Assembly: GCF_003863355.1 (NCBI RefSeq)
Contig: NZ_QQWG01000007.1
Coordinates: forward strand, 141,624-205,623
Length of the DNA stretch: 64,000 bases
Reading direction: 5' to 3'
Source of the DNA: Ancylomarina euxina
Lineage (GTDB): Bacteria > Bacteroidota > Bacteroidia > Bacteroidales > Marinifilaceae
In this document: one piece after another, positions 9,751 through 19,400 of the stretch
Numbering within the stretch: the first letter of the stretch is position 1
Layout: each line of letters starts with the position of its first letter
The notes under the pieces: model-generated
What the model saw: only the letters and a program-made list of their open reading frames with translations
Databases searched by the model: none
What the model was told of the DNA's origin: nothing
Position numbers and translations under genes: made by a program

Positions 9751-10348
9751 GGGATAGCTTCCTTTAGTCAGACCTAATTGCTGTAAAATCAAAGGACACA
9801 ACAATCTCGACCTGCGTAATTTACTAAAGCCACTAATTAAAAACAAATTACACATAGAGTAAGCTGTAAATCAATACATGATTCTAAAAATTCAATTAAG
9901 TAGAAAATTTTTACTGCACACTCAATTTAGATTATAATAGTGTAATAACTGTCGTAAAAAACCAACTATAGGTTTAAAATTTATGACCTTAAAAATTTAA
10001 AAAAAACAGTAATAGAAAACTAAATTTCATGGGCGGTGGAGTCGCCAGAGAGTTAGTTCAATTAATAAAAACTGACAAACCATCTAGATTTGATTTTCAC
10101 AAAACACAAACAAGTTTAATCGACTTACTTATTTAACTATTTAATAGGAGGTGCGTTTGAAATCGTCCACGAAACTTGGCAATACCTTTACATTTATTGA
10201 CATAGCCTTGTTGAAAATTATATTAATAAAATTCATTATATTTAAAATTTGATTAAAATCACTAAGTAATAGCTAGTTGAAGAATTATAAGCTTTATTAG
10301 AAATTATTGATCAAACTTAGAAAATTATGGTAGAGAAGAAAAAAACTC
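9751..10348. other. Intergenic region between divergent kinase genes
   Basis: Nearly 600 bp without a recognised gene. It must hold the two divergent promoters. A 35-codon frame begins with ATG at 10029 (MGGGVARELVQLIKTDKPSR at its start), and another open stretch follows in a shifted frame near 10125-10200. The composition looks more coding-like than the surroundings, so this may be the remnant of a frame-shifted gene. I could not identify it. Confidence 0.35.
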
Positions 10349-13180
10349 ATGACTAATTCCAATATTCAGAACATGAAAAAAATCCAATTTAACTCATTAA
10401 AATCACGAATAACGATTACCATTACAGGAATTCTTGTAGTATCACTATTGTTTACTACATTTTTTTTTGCAAGCAGTGCAAAGCGAGAGTTATCTAATGC
10501 AATTGAAGCAAATGCACTTAATTTATTAGAAGCAACAAAAAACCATGTTGAATCTCAACATAATAGTATTCTTTACCATAAAACATTTGTACTGGAACGT
10601 AGAAAAAATGAATTAAAAAATAATATAGCAGTGCTGTTAACGATGATTAACAGGGCATACAAGCTTTATGAAACAGGTCAGCTAAACGAATATGAAGCCA
10701 AGCAACGTGCAATCACAGCAATACAACAAGCACGATATGATAATAATGTGGGTTATTTCTGGATTAATAATACAGAACAACCTATTCCACGAATAATATT
10801 GCATCCTACAATGCCTCACCTCGAAGGTACTATTCAGAATAGTTCTAAGTATGATAGTGCTCTAGGAAAAAATATTAATCTGTATAAAGCACAGCTTGAT
10901 ATTTGTTTGGAACATGAAGAAGGATTCCTCGATTATCTTTGGGAAAAACCAACATCAGAAGGGCTCACTGAACAAAAACAACTAAAAATTTCGTATGTAA
11001 AACTTTTTAAACCTTGGAATTGGATAGTTGGTAATGGTGTTTATTACGATGATATTGAAAAAGATGTACAAAACAGAATTAATGCTGTACTTGACGATTT
11101 AAATAAAACAATTAACAAACAGCGAATTGGCGAAAGTGGTTATTTCTTCATTTTTAATGAAAAAGGCCTTGTACTTGTTCACCCAAGTTCTACAAGCGAC
11201 AGCTCGAGTCATTTAATCAATCCTATAACAGGCGATCTGCTTTATGAAGAATTAAAGGCGGCGGCATTTAGTCAAAGTCATTTTATGGAATACAATTGGG
11301 ATAAACCAGGCTTCGAAGGCGAATATAGATTTCCTAAGAAAGCTTTTGTAACTTATTATAAACCTCTTGGATGGTATATTGCGACTTCAGTTTATAAAGA
11401 AGACTTTGAGCAAAAAATAACAAATCTAACCAATACAATTCTCTTGTTTTCAATCTTTTTTATCGCAATTGCTTTTGTTATTTCGCTTCTTATGTCCAGA
11501 AGCATTTCCAACCCTTTAAATATGCTTGTTAATACAATAAGCACAGTTGATAAAGATGGTCTGCCAACGAAACCTATTTCCCCGGCAAAAATTTCAGAAA
11601 TAAAAGTACTCAGTGCTACAATTAATACTATGATTGATTCTATACGGAAATCCAGAAAGGAGTTAAAAGTCGAGAGAGATTATTCTATGGAGCTTATTAA
11701 TGCTACGCCTGATATTATTTGCGGTTTGAATAATGAGGGTATTACAACATTTATTAATCCTGCGGGAGAAAGAGTAACGGGTTACAGTAAAGAAGAAATT
11801 ATTGGAAAGAATTGGTGGAAACTGTTATATCCAGACAAGGTATACAAGCAGGTTGAAAGAATTTTTAATACTTTTCCAGAAGGTAAAGTTATTGAAATAA
11901 AACTATTCAGAAAAAATGGGGAAAAGAGAGATATTGTCTGGAACTCTTTTACCAGGAGAGATCATAATAACAATATTTTGGAAATCATCGGGTTTGGTAA
12001 TGATATCACCAATCGTAAGCAAATTGAGAAAGAACTAATAGAAGCAAAAGAAAAAGCAGAAGAAAGTGACCGATTGAAATCAGCATTTTTAGCTAATATG
12101 AGCCACGAAATACGTACCCCGATGAATGGTATTCTGGGATTTATCAACCTTCTTAACGAACCTAACTTAAACAAATCTCAAATTGATAAATACTCTACTA
12201 TCATTAATAAGAGCAGTGACAGGCTACTAAATACAATCGACGACATTATTGATATTTCAAGGATTGAAGCTGGAGAAGTACTTGTTTTAAATACTAAGAT
12301 TTCGATACAGGCTGTCATGAATGAACTTTATACTTTCCATTCTCCTGAAGCAAAACTGAAAGGATTATCGTTATCTATACAACCTTCACTCTCCCCTGAA
12401 CAAACAAACATAATCACCGACCGCAATAAGTTCCATAGAATATTAAGTAACCTTATTAAAAATGCAATTAAATACACTAAAAGAGGGGCAATCACTTTTG
12501 GCTATTCCTGGAAAAATAAATGTATCGAATTTTTTGTAAAAGATACAGGAATAGGTATCCCCAAAGATCGAACGCAAGCAATTTTTAATCGTTTTGAACA
12601 GGCTGATAATGGGAACACAAGGCTCTTTGAAGGTTCTGGCTTGGGACTTGCACTATCAAAGGCTTATACTGAAATGCTTGGCGGAAAAATTTGGGTCGAG
12701 AGTAAAGAAGGGAAAGGCTCAGTATTTTATTTCACAATTCCATACAAGCCTGAATTGAAAGATAAGGACAGTTTAGCTAAAATTGACAATGATTCTAAGG
12801 ATGAGAATCTAATTAATAACCTAAAAATTCTTATTGCCGAAGACGACGAAATATCGGGAATGCTAATTGAAATTGAACTTGAAAAATACTGCAAGACGAT
12901 TATAAAAGCTAGAACTGGTGCAGAAGTTGTTGAAATTTGCCGAAATAATCCTGACATTGATTTAATTCTGATGGATATAAGAATGCCAATTATGGATGGA
13001 TATGAAGCCACACGTCAAATTCGACAGTTCAATAAAAATATTATAATTATTGCTCAAACAGCATATAGTTTTGTTGGAGATAGAGAAAAATCTATAGAGT
13101 CAGGATGTAATGATTATATATCGAAACCAATATTAAAAGATAAATTATTTGAGCTAATACGTCTCTATTTCAGAAAATAA
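10349..13180 (+). CDS. Hybrid histidine kinase with Cache sensor domain
   Basis: A 943-residue membrane hybrid kinase. Domains in order are: transmembrane helix (about 20-42); a large extracytoplasmic double Cache-type region (about 60-350) with repeated elements such as NNVGYFWINN and GESGYFFIFN and two copies of a Lys-Pro-Trp/Leu-Gly-Trp turn; a second helix (about 360-385); HAMP; PAS (about 455-570); HisKA with the phospho-His in MSHEIRTPMNGILGF; HATPase with NLIKNAIKYT and DTGIGIP; and a C-terminal receiver with Asp in LILMDIRMPIMDG. Cache sensors bind small metabolites such as carboxylates or amino acids. There is no separate output regulator beside it, so phosphate may be passed on through a phosphotransfer protein elsewhere. 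A second ATG at 10373 is a possible start. Confidence 0.9.
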   Translation: MTNSNIQNMKKIQFNSLKSRITITITGILVVSLLFTTFFFASSAKRELSNAIEANALNLLEATKNHVESQHNSILYHKTFVLERRKNELKNNIAVLLTMINRAYKLYETGQLNEYEAKQRAITAIQQARYDNNVGYFWINNTEQPIPRIILHPTMPHLEGTIQNSSKYDSALGKNINLYKAQLDICLEHEEGFLDYLWEKPTSEGLTEQKQLKISYVKLFKPWNWIVGNGVYYDDIEKDVQNRINAVLDDLNKTINKQRIGESGYFFIFNEKGLVLVHPSSTSDSSSHLINPITGDLLYEELKAAAFSQSHFMEYNWDKPGFEGEYRFPKKAFVTYYKPLGWYIATSVYKEDFEQKITNLTNTILLFSIFFIAIAFVISLLMSRSISNPLNMLVNTISTVDKDGLPTKPISPAKISEIKVLSATINTMIDSIRKSRKELKVERDYSMELINATPDIICGLNNEGITTFINPAGERVTGYSKEEIIGKNWWKLLYPDKVYKQVERIFNTFPEGKVIEIKLFRKNGEKRDIVWNSFTRRDHNNNILEIIGFGNDITNRKQIEKELIEAKEKAEESDRLKSAFLANMSHEIRTPMNGILGFINLLNEPNLNKSQIDKYSTIINKSSDRLLNTIDDIIDISRIEAGEVLVLNTKISIQAVMNELYTFHSPEAKLKGLSLSIQPSLSPEQTNIITDRNKFHRILSNLIKNAIKYTKRGAITFGYSWKNKCIEFFVKDTGIGIPKDRTQAIFNRFEQADNGNTRLFEGSGLGLALSKAYTEMLGGKIWVESKEGKGSVFYFTIPYKPELKDKDSLAKIDNDSKDENLINNLKILIAEDDEISGMLIEIELEKYCKTIIKARTGAEVVEICRNNPDIDLILMDIRMPIMDGYEATRQIRQFNKNIIIIAQTAYSFVGDREKSIESGCNDYISKPILKDKLFELIRLYFRK

Positions 13181-13542
13181 AGTTAGTATAAACATATCGA
13201 CTATGGATAATAATGCATATGGCTATAATCGAATAGGTCGCAGCTAGATCATAAGCCTATTGGAAAACCTAAGCCTCTTTATATTTAAATGATTGAACAA
13301 GTTCAGTTCTAACCAATGGCGGATTTAATGACATCGTACTTTTAAGAGATAAGCTTTTTTAAGAGGCAAGTCTTGAGAGATTCTATTAAATAATTTTAAA
13401 GATAAAATTAGATATTATAGAAAAACAATCATAAAAAAGCAGTTCCTTCAACAAATATTCTGAATGGTCTGCATTTTACCGATAATAGTCAATTTTATAA
13501 CAACGGTTGGAGTATTTTCAAGTATTATCTGTTCTCTTTATG
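13181..13542. other. Intergenic region, possible gene remnant at its right end
   Basis: No intact gene. The last 120 bp (13421-13542) are open in one frame, encoding a stretch containing LNGLHFTDNSQFYNNGWS. On the other side of the IS relic another open frame runs from 14222 to a stop at 14329. The element may therefore have inserted into a now dead gene. I do not recognise the product. Confidence 0.3.
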
Positions 13543-13600
13543 TAGGGTTTACTGAAAAACGGACAAAGTTTGCTTTCTCCGTTTTTCAGTAAAACCCTAA
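13543..13600 (+). repeat. Left terminal repeat of IS1595-type relic, palindromic
   Basis: A 58-bp unit whose halves (TAGGGTTTACTGAAAAACGG and its near-complement) form an imperfect inverted repeat around a 14-bp centre, CAAAGTTTGCTTTC. The whole unit is the reverse complement of the unit at 14163-14220 with only a few differences, so the pair are the terminal inverted repeats of the element. Confidence 0.85.
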
Positions 13601-13844
13601 GTAGTACGCAACCATAACTTTATTTGATGAATGACATGATGAAATTGTTTGAAATTCATCCCATTACTACGGCCAGGTTTCATATTCTCTTTGCCTCCAA
13701 TTACAAATTCATCAACATGAATTTTCCCGTCTATGGGATGAGTTTCACTACTTTTCATTGCAACTCGTGCTTTATGAGTGAATAACCATGCGGTTTTTCC
13801 GTGTTATACCATACCGTTTTGCTAATTGAGATGCAGATATACTT

Positions 13845-14120
13845 TTAGTTGTTGCAGTCATCTAAAATGAGAATAAAGAATGCCTTTCTCAATTCAAATT
13901 TAACTTTGTGGAACATTATATTTGCTGTAGGACTTTCGATATGAAAACATTTAGTGCAGACCTTAGACATGTTCGGTTTGTTTGAATGTTTATCATGTCC
14001 ACATTTACAGCATTTATACCCATCATTCCACATTATGTCTGACAAATATTGTTTACATAGTTCATCTGTTGGAAATTTCGCAGTAAATTCAATAAAGTTC
14101 TCGCCTTTAAATATATCCAT
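13845..14120 (-). pseudogene. IS1595-family transposase, truncated and frameshifted
   Basis: This open frame of 91 codons encodes the N-terminal domain of an IS1595-type transposase. The visible parts are FTAKFPTDELCKQYLSDIMW, then a zinc ribbon with CCKCG, the partner Cys pair in KVCTKCFHIESPTA and NIMFHKVKFELRKAFFILI. The match ends near residue 85 and the frame then stops. Further family sequence continues in another frame towards 13605, including the first catalytic Asp, but most of the DDE core is deleted. It lies inside the element bounded by the two palindromic repeats and is non-functional. Confidence 0.8.
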
Positions 14121-14162
14121 AGCCTTCTTAATTGTTAAGGCACAAATATAGTTGAATTGTAC

Positions 14163-14220
14163 TTAGGGTCTACTGAAAAACGGAGAAAGCAAACTTTGTC
14201 CGTTTTTCAGTAGACCCTAA
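14163..14220 (+). repeat. Right terminal repeat of IS1595-type relic, palindromic
   Basis: A 58-bp perfect inverted repeat: 22-bp arms beginning TTAGGGTCTACTGAAAAACG around the 14-bp centre GAAAGCAAACTTTG. That centre is the exact reverse complement of the centre of the left unit. The transcript would fold into a long hairpin. Confidence 0.88.
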
Positions 14221-14330
14221 ATACAGTGAAACTAAAATGACCAATGGTCTATTCGAAAAGATGTTCAATTGCAAAGCAACAACACGAAATTGGAAAACAG
14301 TACTGAAACTTTCAGACTTAGCTCAATAAA

Positions 14331-15224
14331 TTAAACCGTAGTTTTACAAGCAATATTTTCACCCATAAACACAGCCGTTTCAAAGCCTTTACGCGTATTT
14401 TCAAGAAGGTCATCAGCTAATTTCACTTTCCCTTTTTCGAAGAATAGCACTAGAGTAGAACCTCCGAAAGCGAAATAACCTTTCTCATCTCCTTTCTCAA
14501 CCTGAGAATTATCCTGATAAGTTTGGATGATACTACCAACCATGGTAGCCCCTACTTCAGAGATAATGATATTACCAAAATCTTCAGTTTTAAGCGTACT
14601 ATAGGTTCTGTAATTCTGACAGAAAATTTCCAAACTCTTTTTCAAAGCCATTGGAGAAACCGAAAAATACCTTCCTTTAATTGATTTAGATTCGGATATA
14701 AAACCACTTGCGGGGAAATGAAATCGATGGTAATCCGTAGGTGCCAAACGAACTATGACCATGGAACCATCGACATACTTTTTAGTCAGTTCTTTATTCT
14801 TAAGAAAAGTTTGAATCGTAAACTCTGACCCCTTCACAAAAAACGAAGAAATATCTTTTATGGACTGAAAAGCAAGAATCTTACCATCAGCAGGTGAAAC
14901 AACCCCATTACTTATAGGTCGCTTTCCAGCTTGTATTTTTCTAAAGAAAAAATCGTTAAAGTTGAGATAAGCTTTACTATCGGTTATCTTATAATTGGAT
15001 AGATCAATTTGATATTGAGCAATAAATTTATCAATCTTCTTTTTCGAAAAACGACTACTCATATACCAGCCACCAAGCATGGTTAACATCTTTCGTTTAA
15101 CAAGAGTATGAAGTGTTACTTTTCCCAAAGAAGAATTATAAAGCCATCTTAACATGCCTTCGCTTGGAACGAATTCCTTAACTAAACTTCCACTCTTTCT
15201 GTCTATGTATCGTATCGTTCCCAT
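14331..15224 (-). CDS. psd: Phosphatidylserine decarboxylase
   Basis: A 297-residue phosphatidylserine decarboxylase, which makes phosphatidylethanolamine at the membrane. The self-cleavage site Gly-Gly-Ser-Thr is seen in YFAFGGSTLVLFFEKG; cleavage there would give the pyruvoyl cofactor on the Ser of the small chain. The catalytic segments SPADGKIL and APTDYHRFHFPASG hold the conserved Asp and His residues. The length fits the longer form, with an N-terminal extension of about 90 residues, rather than the short 220-residue form common in Bacteroidetes. The gene stands alone, downstream of the IS1595 relic on its right side. Confidence 0.93.
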   Translation of the reverse strand: MGTIRYIDRKSGSLVKEFVPSEGMLRWLYNSSLGKVTLHTLVKRKMLTMLGGWYMSSRFSKKKIDKFIAQYQIDLSNYKITDSKAYLNFNDFFFRKIQAGKRPISNGVVSPADGKILAFQSIKDISSFFVKGSEFTIQTFLKNKELTKKYVDGSMVIVRLAPTDYHRFHFPASGFISESKSIKGRYFSVSPMALKKSLEIFCQNYRTYSTLKTEDFGNIIISEVGATMVGSIIQTYQDNSQVEKGDEKGYFAFGGSTLVLFFEKGKVKLADDLLENTRKGFETAVFMGENIACKTTV

Positions 15225-15469
15225 AAATCTGATTTGAATGCAAATTTAATCGATTTCGAAAAACATCAGGTATTCTTTTCCATTTTCTCGTAATTTTATC
15301 CAATCTTATATGCGTCTCACCTCTTTTTAGGACTTACTTATCTCTTAAACACCATCATTTCATGTGAAAACTCCTTAAAGCTAAAAATAGGTTTGAAGAG
15401 ATCATCAGAAGCTCTATCTTGTCGAAGCAAATAGAAATAGCCTTTGATCTAAAAATTAGCAGATAAAAT

Positions 15470-15691
15470 ATGATGGAAAATGGTCAGCCAGATGGCAGAA
15501 AAAGAAAAGATATTAAAGTTGGACTAGAAGTTGAAATTGTGCAAAAGCAAGATCAACGAAGTGGCAATTTAACCGAAGGTATTGTGAAGCGCATTCTAAC
15601 CAAATCGCCGAATCACCCTCATGGTATCAAAGTGCAACTAGAAACAGGTGAAGTAGGCCGTGTAAAAAACATCCTCGATAATGAAGATTAA
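15470..15691 (+). CDS. ywbE: YwbE family protein
   Basis: A 73-residue protein of the YwbE (DUF2196) family. The core reads KVGLEVEIVQKQDQRSGNLT and then GIVKRILTKSPNHPHGIKV, the hallmark of the family, which looks like a small beta-barrel of KOW/SH3 type. The function is not established; a nucleic-acid or ribosome-linked role is only suggested by the fold. ATG codons at 15470 and 15473 are both possible starts. A terminator follows at once. Confidence 0.88.
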   Translation: MMENGQPDGRKRKDIKVGLEVEIVQKQDQRSGNLTEGIVKRILTKSPNHPHGIKVQLETGEVGRVKNILDNED

Positions 15692-15708
15692 ATAAAAAAT
15701 ATAAACAG

Positions 15709-15741
15709 AAACGTTTTGACTATACGAAACGTTTTTTTTTT
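15709..15741 (+). terminator. Rho-independent terminator
   Basis: Two copies of AAACGTTT pair across a 10-nt loop and are followed by a run of T, directly downstream of ywbE. Confidence 0.75.
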
Positions 15742-15933
15742 ATGCCCCACATCCCTTATTCAAAAGCATAAAACAGACATTCTCCTCTTTTTATCGCATC
15801 GATTCAGCTTATAAAAAAAAGAACTTTACTATATTTAGTCTCACAAGAGTGAAAACCACACACACATTTCCATCACACAGTTGCTGGAAGCAAATATCAG
15901 ACACTCTAAATTATATAACCAAAATAGACCATA

Positions 15934-16563
15934 GTGGACATCGAATACATTTTTAACAACAATCGGCAATGGATTTCTGATAAACTCAAACAAGATTCCG
16001 ACTATTTCAAAAAACTTTCAGGAGAACAAAGCCCCGAGATTCTATACATAGGTTGTTCCGACAGTCGCGTGACTACAGGCGATTTAATGGGCATAGAACC
16101 TGGTGATATGTTTGTACACCGAAATATTGCTAACATGGTATCTAATACCGATTTGAGTGCCATGTCAGTCATCAACTACGCCGTTAGCTACCTTAAGGTG
16201 AAACATGTCGTTATCTGTGGGCATTACAATTGCGGTGGTGTAAAAGCCGCAATGCAGTCTAAGGATATGGGCATTTTAAACCCGTGGTTAAGAAACATTC
16301 GTGACGTTTATCGTTTGCACAAAGATGAACTGAATGCCATTGAGGATGAAGAACAAAAGTACAACCGACTGGTTGAACTGAATGTGCAGGAACAATGTGT
16401 GAATTTGATTAAGACTGCCGAAGTGCAAAAAGCCCTTCTACACGATCATATCACTGTTCATGGTTGGGTTTTCGATATCCACACAGGGCATATTATCGAT
16501 ATGAAAATTGATTTCAATAAAATATTAAAGGACATCATGGAGATTTATCGACTGGAGTCGTGA
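15934..16563 (+). CDS. Beta-class carbonic anhydrase
   Basis: A 209-residue beta-carbonic anhydrase that interconverts CO2 and bicarbonate in the cytoplasm. The zinc and dyad residues are all present: Cys41, Asp43 and Arg45 in IGCSDSRVT, and His97 and Cys100 in GHYNCGG. The start is a GTG at 15934; the residues from there (MDIEYIFNNNRQWISDK) match the usual N-terminus, and no ATG lies in a better place. It is followed by a terminator at 16639-16669 and is probably a single-gene unit. Confidence 0.95.
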   Translation: MDIEYIFNNNRQWISDKLKQDSDYFKKLSGEQSPEILYIGCSDSRVTTGDLMGIEPGDMFVHRNIANMVSNTDLSAMSVINYAVSYLKVKHVVICGHYNCGGVKAAMQSKDMGILNPWLRNIRDVYRLHKDELNAIEDEEQKYNRLVELNVQEQCVNLIKTAEVQKALLHDHITVHGWVFDIHTGHIIDMKIDFNKILKDIMEIYRLES

Positions 16564-16638
16564 GTTCACTTTATCACACCACATAAGTTTAACTTTATCC
16601 ACATTCATAAATAAGATTATTCCGATAGAAAATAGGAG

Positions 16639-16669
16639 AAACTCACCCAAATCTGGTGAGTTTTTTTTT
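16639..16669 (+). terminator. Rho-independent terminator
   Basis: Stem AAACTCACC/GGTGAGTTT with a 7-nt loop and a T run, downstream of the carbonic anhydrase. Confidence 0.88.
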
Positions 16670-16877
16670 ATGAATATACCGAAGTGAATTTTTGCACCAA
16701 AAGTCAGGCTACACCTCATAGACAAAAGAAGCATATTTTACAAACATCAGTTGAATGCATTCATTCCCACTTATAAGCGCCTATTTTTCTACACAAACCC
16801 CAAATAGATGATAATTGTTAGTTTTATTTCATCAATCAATTAATACATTCGCGCTCTATTAAAAAAAATAAGATCTA

Positions 16878-18161
16878 ATGAAGAAGTTTAAGGATATTGT
16901 GGTGATTGGCGTAGCACTGTTTGCGATGTTTTTTGGAGCAGGAAATTTGATATTTCCACCTCAATTGGGAGTTTTGAGTGGTGATTCGTGGCTACAAGCC
17001 ATCATGGGTTTCTTCACGACCGATGTGAGCTTGTCAATACTGGCTATTATTGCTATTGCAAAATCGGGAGGCACATTCAATTCTTTTGCTTCTAAAGTCG
17101 GACCTAAGTTTAGTATCGTCATGGGTATCATCATCATGTTGATTATTGGTCCACTCTTGGCTCTACCCAGAACGGGAGCGGTCAGTTACGAGATGGGTAT
17201 ACTGCCCATATTCCCTGGTATTCCTCAATATATCTTTACTTTGGTTTATTTTGGCATATCCCTTCTCTTTGTCATCAACCCCAAGGGCATTATAGATAAA
17301 ATAGCCGTCTATCTGACACCGATCTTGCTTATTGCACTGGTATCAATAATCGTAAAGAATATATTGATGCCCGATAACATTATGCCTGCGGCGAAATTAA
17401 CAAACGTCTATACCTATGCATTTCTGGAGGGCTATCAGACTTTGGATGGCTTGGCAGCAGTGATCTTTGCTGGCATTATTCTTATGGGCTTAAAAGAAAA
17501 AGGCTATACCGATACCTCATCGCAAATAAAAATGACCATCAAATCGGGCTTAGTCGCTTTTAGTATTATTGGTTTTGTATATGGCGGTTTAATCTATTTA
17601 GGAGCTAATGGAGCCAGCAGTATTCCCGAAGGCATGAGCAGAACAGAAACATTTATGGCTCTTGTTGATCGAATGTTCGGACAATATGGCCTTTGGATGG
17701 TCGCCGTTACTGTTATATTTGCCTGTTTTACTACGACAGTCGGATTAACAACTACCGTTGCTGAATATTTTAGTGAATTATCAAACAACAAACTTAGTTA
17801 TCGATTCAATGTCGTTACAATAACTTTAGTCAGCTTCGTCCTTGCGAATCTGGGTGTTGAACAGATCGTATATTTCTCAGGTCCTATTTTGGGTATCATC
17901 TATCCTGCCATACTAGTTTTAATCGTCCTCAATCTCTTCGATAAATACATCACTTATAAAGGAATTTATTCAGGAGTTGTCGGCGGAACACTAGGCTTTA
18001 GCACCCTGATGTTTATCTGTAAGTCATTCGATTCCTTATCGGCTGCGAAAGATTGGTTATCATCCTTCCCTATGAGCACTTACGAAATGGGATGGTTGAT
18101 ACCTGCCATTTTTGGAGGGTTGATTGCTACAGCCTTTTATAAGATTAAGACTGTACGATAA
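16878..18161 (+). CDS. brnQ: Branched-chain amino acid transporter BrnQ
   Basis: A 427-residue protein with about 12 transmembrane segments, of the LIVCS family (branched-chain amino acid : cation symporters). The N-terminus FAMFFGAGNLIFPPQLG is the family signature, and GPLLALPRTGAVSYE is the second conserved block. It imports leucine, isoleucine and valine with Na+ or H+. It is monocistronic by position and convergent with the reductase gene ending at 18216. Confidence 0.94.
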   Translation: MKKFKDIVVIGVALFAMFFGAGNLIFPPQLGVLSGDSWLQAIMGFFTTDVSLSILAIIAIAKSGGTFNSFASKVGPKFSIVMGIIIMLIIGPLLALPRTGAVSYEMGILPIFPGIPQYIFTLVYFGISLLFVINPKGIIDKIAVYLTPILLIALVSIIVKNILMPDNIMPAAKLTNVYTYAFLEGYQTLDGLAAVIFAGIILMGLKEKGYTDTSSQIKMTIKSGLVAFSIIGFVYGGLIYLGANGASSIPEGMSRTETFMALVDRMFGQYGLWMVAVTVIFACFTTTVGLTTTVAEYFSELSNNKLSYRFNVVTITLVSFVLANLGVEQIVYFSGPILGIIYPAILVLIVLNLFDKYITYKGIYSGVVGGTLGFSTLMFICKSFDSLSAAKDWLSSFPMSTYEMGWLIPAIFGGLIATAFYKIKTVR

Positions 18162-18215
18162 ACTCAAGCTAAAATGAGCTTTAAGTGTGCAATACTATTA
18201 AATCTGCTGATTAAA

Positions 18216-19334
18216 TTATTTCTTATTGGAAATCTTATTCTTGCGATCAAGAATGCAAACATTCCCTCCCGGAGACCAGCATTTAGCACAGGAAACACAT
18301 CTGGGTTCATGGGAAGGATTTTGTTTCCATTTATTCGGAAGGTCTGGCTCAGAAAATAGAGTGCGTGACAAAGAAACATAAGAGATATTACTATCATTCA
18401 GGATGTGTTCCATCAATTCCACATGTCGATGACCACCTACGGATATCACGGGAATACTGAGTTCTGCAGCAATTTGTTTTGTTGCTTCATAGAAATAGGC
18501 TTGTTTTTCCCTTTTCACAATCTTGGTTCTTATGGGTCTTTTAAGAGGGTATCCAGGATCAGGATTGCCACCACTAAACTCTATAGCTGTGATGCCACGT
18601 TTTTCCAGTTCTTTTGCCACCCAAAGACTCTCATCTGGAGTCAAACCGTTTTCATCCCAATCGTCGGTGCAATGCATCTTTATTAAAACAGGATAGTCAA
18701 GCCCCACCTCTTTGCGAACCGCTTCGAGTGTTTCGAACAGTATCCGGGCACGGTTTTCTATTGAGCCCCCATAGGCATCCTCCCTACGATTGAAATAAGG
18801 CGAAAGAAACTGGCTATACAAATAGGAATGAGCGGCATGTAATTGTACCCCGTCAAAACCGGCTTCTTTTACCCTTCTGGCACTTTGCGCATAAGCTTCT
18901 ATCACAGTTCGAATATCCTCGGATGTCATCTTTTTGGGAGTTACTCCAGAGGACGGATTCTTAACAGCAGATGGTCCCCATATCAGCCTACCTTCAGTTT
19001 GATATTTAGTTGAGGAGCCTCCGTAGCAAACCTGCATGATGAGCTTAGAACCCAATTCATGAATTCGCTTAACGAAAAATTGGTATTCCTCAATAAAATT
19101 ATCTGAGTAGATGCCCAACATCCCTGCATTGGGTTGTTCATTTTCCAGAATATGAGCATAACCCGTAATAACAGTGCCCACGCCACCTTTAGCCAGTTCT
19201 TCATAACGCCAAATCAGTTCCGGAGTTAGGTGCCCCTTTTCATCAGCCAGGTTCAACCAGGTAGCCGAACGCCACAAGCGATTCTTTAGTTCTAAATGAC
19301 CAATACGAGTCGCTTCGAAGATCTTCTTTTGCAT
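18216..19334 (-). CDS. Old yellow enzyme-like NADH:flavin oxidoreductase
   Basis: A 372-residue FMN-dependent TIM-barrel oxidoreductase of the old yellow enzyme family. Visible family features are the N-terminal LKNRLWRSATWL, the HAAHSYLYSQFLSPYFNRR block with the catalytic His-Ala-Ala-His, and NRARILFETLEAVR. These enzymes reduce activated C=C bonds in enones, quinones and maleimides. A cysteine cluster near the C-terminus (CVSCAKCWSPGG) recalls the iron-sulfur site of the longer relatives but without their extra domains. It lies 66 bp downstream of the monooxygenase-domain gene in one operon, divergent from a TetR-exporter unit. That context points to detoxification of reactive electrophiles. 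Confidence 0.88.
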   Translation of the reverse strand: MQKKIFEATRIGHLELKNRLWRSATWLNLADEKGHLTPELIWRYEELAKGGVGTVITGYAHILENEQPNAGMLGIYSDNFIEEYQFFVKRIHELGSKLIMQVCYGGSSTKYQTEGRLIWGPSAVKNPSSGVTPKKMTSEDIRTVIEAYAQSARRVKEAGFDGVQLHAAHSYLYSQFLSPYFNRREDAYGGSIENRARILFETLEAVRKEVGLDYPVLIKMHCTDDWDENGLTPDESLWVAKELEKRGITAIEFSGGNPDPGYPLKRPIRTKIVKREKQAYFYEATKQIAAELSIPVISVGGHRHVELMEHILNDSNISYVSLSRTLFSEPDLPNKWKQNPSHEPRCVSCAKCWSPGGNVCILDRKNKISNKK

Positions 19335-19400
19335 ATTTTTATATTGAATATCTAAGGTCTAAAACTAAACAGACCATTTAAAACAAACGTTCTTTCTAAT

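Larger units (their letters stand above)
13543..14220 (-). mobile_element. Internally deleted IS1595-family element (MITE-like)
   Basis: The element is bounded by the inverted 58-bp units at 13543-13600 and 14163-14220. Inside, on the minus strand, is the transposase start with its zinc ribbon (13845-14120). It is followed by pieces of the catalytic domain: a stretch reading KTAWLFTHKARVAMKSSE and the first Asp segment HVDEFVIGGKE. The sequence then jumps almost directly to a C-terminal-looking end rich in His and Gln near 13605-13670. Intact IS1595 elements are about 1 kb, so roughly the middle of the transposase is missing and the frame is broken. No clear 8-bp target duplication is visible. 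It cannot be self-mobile. Confidence 0.8.
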
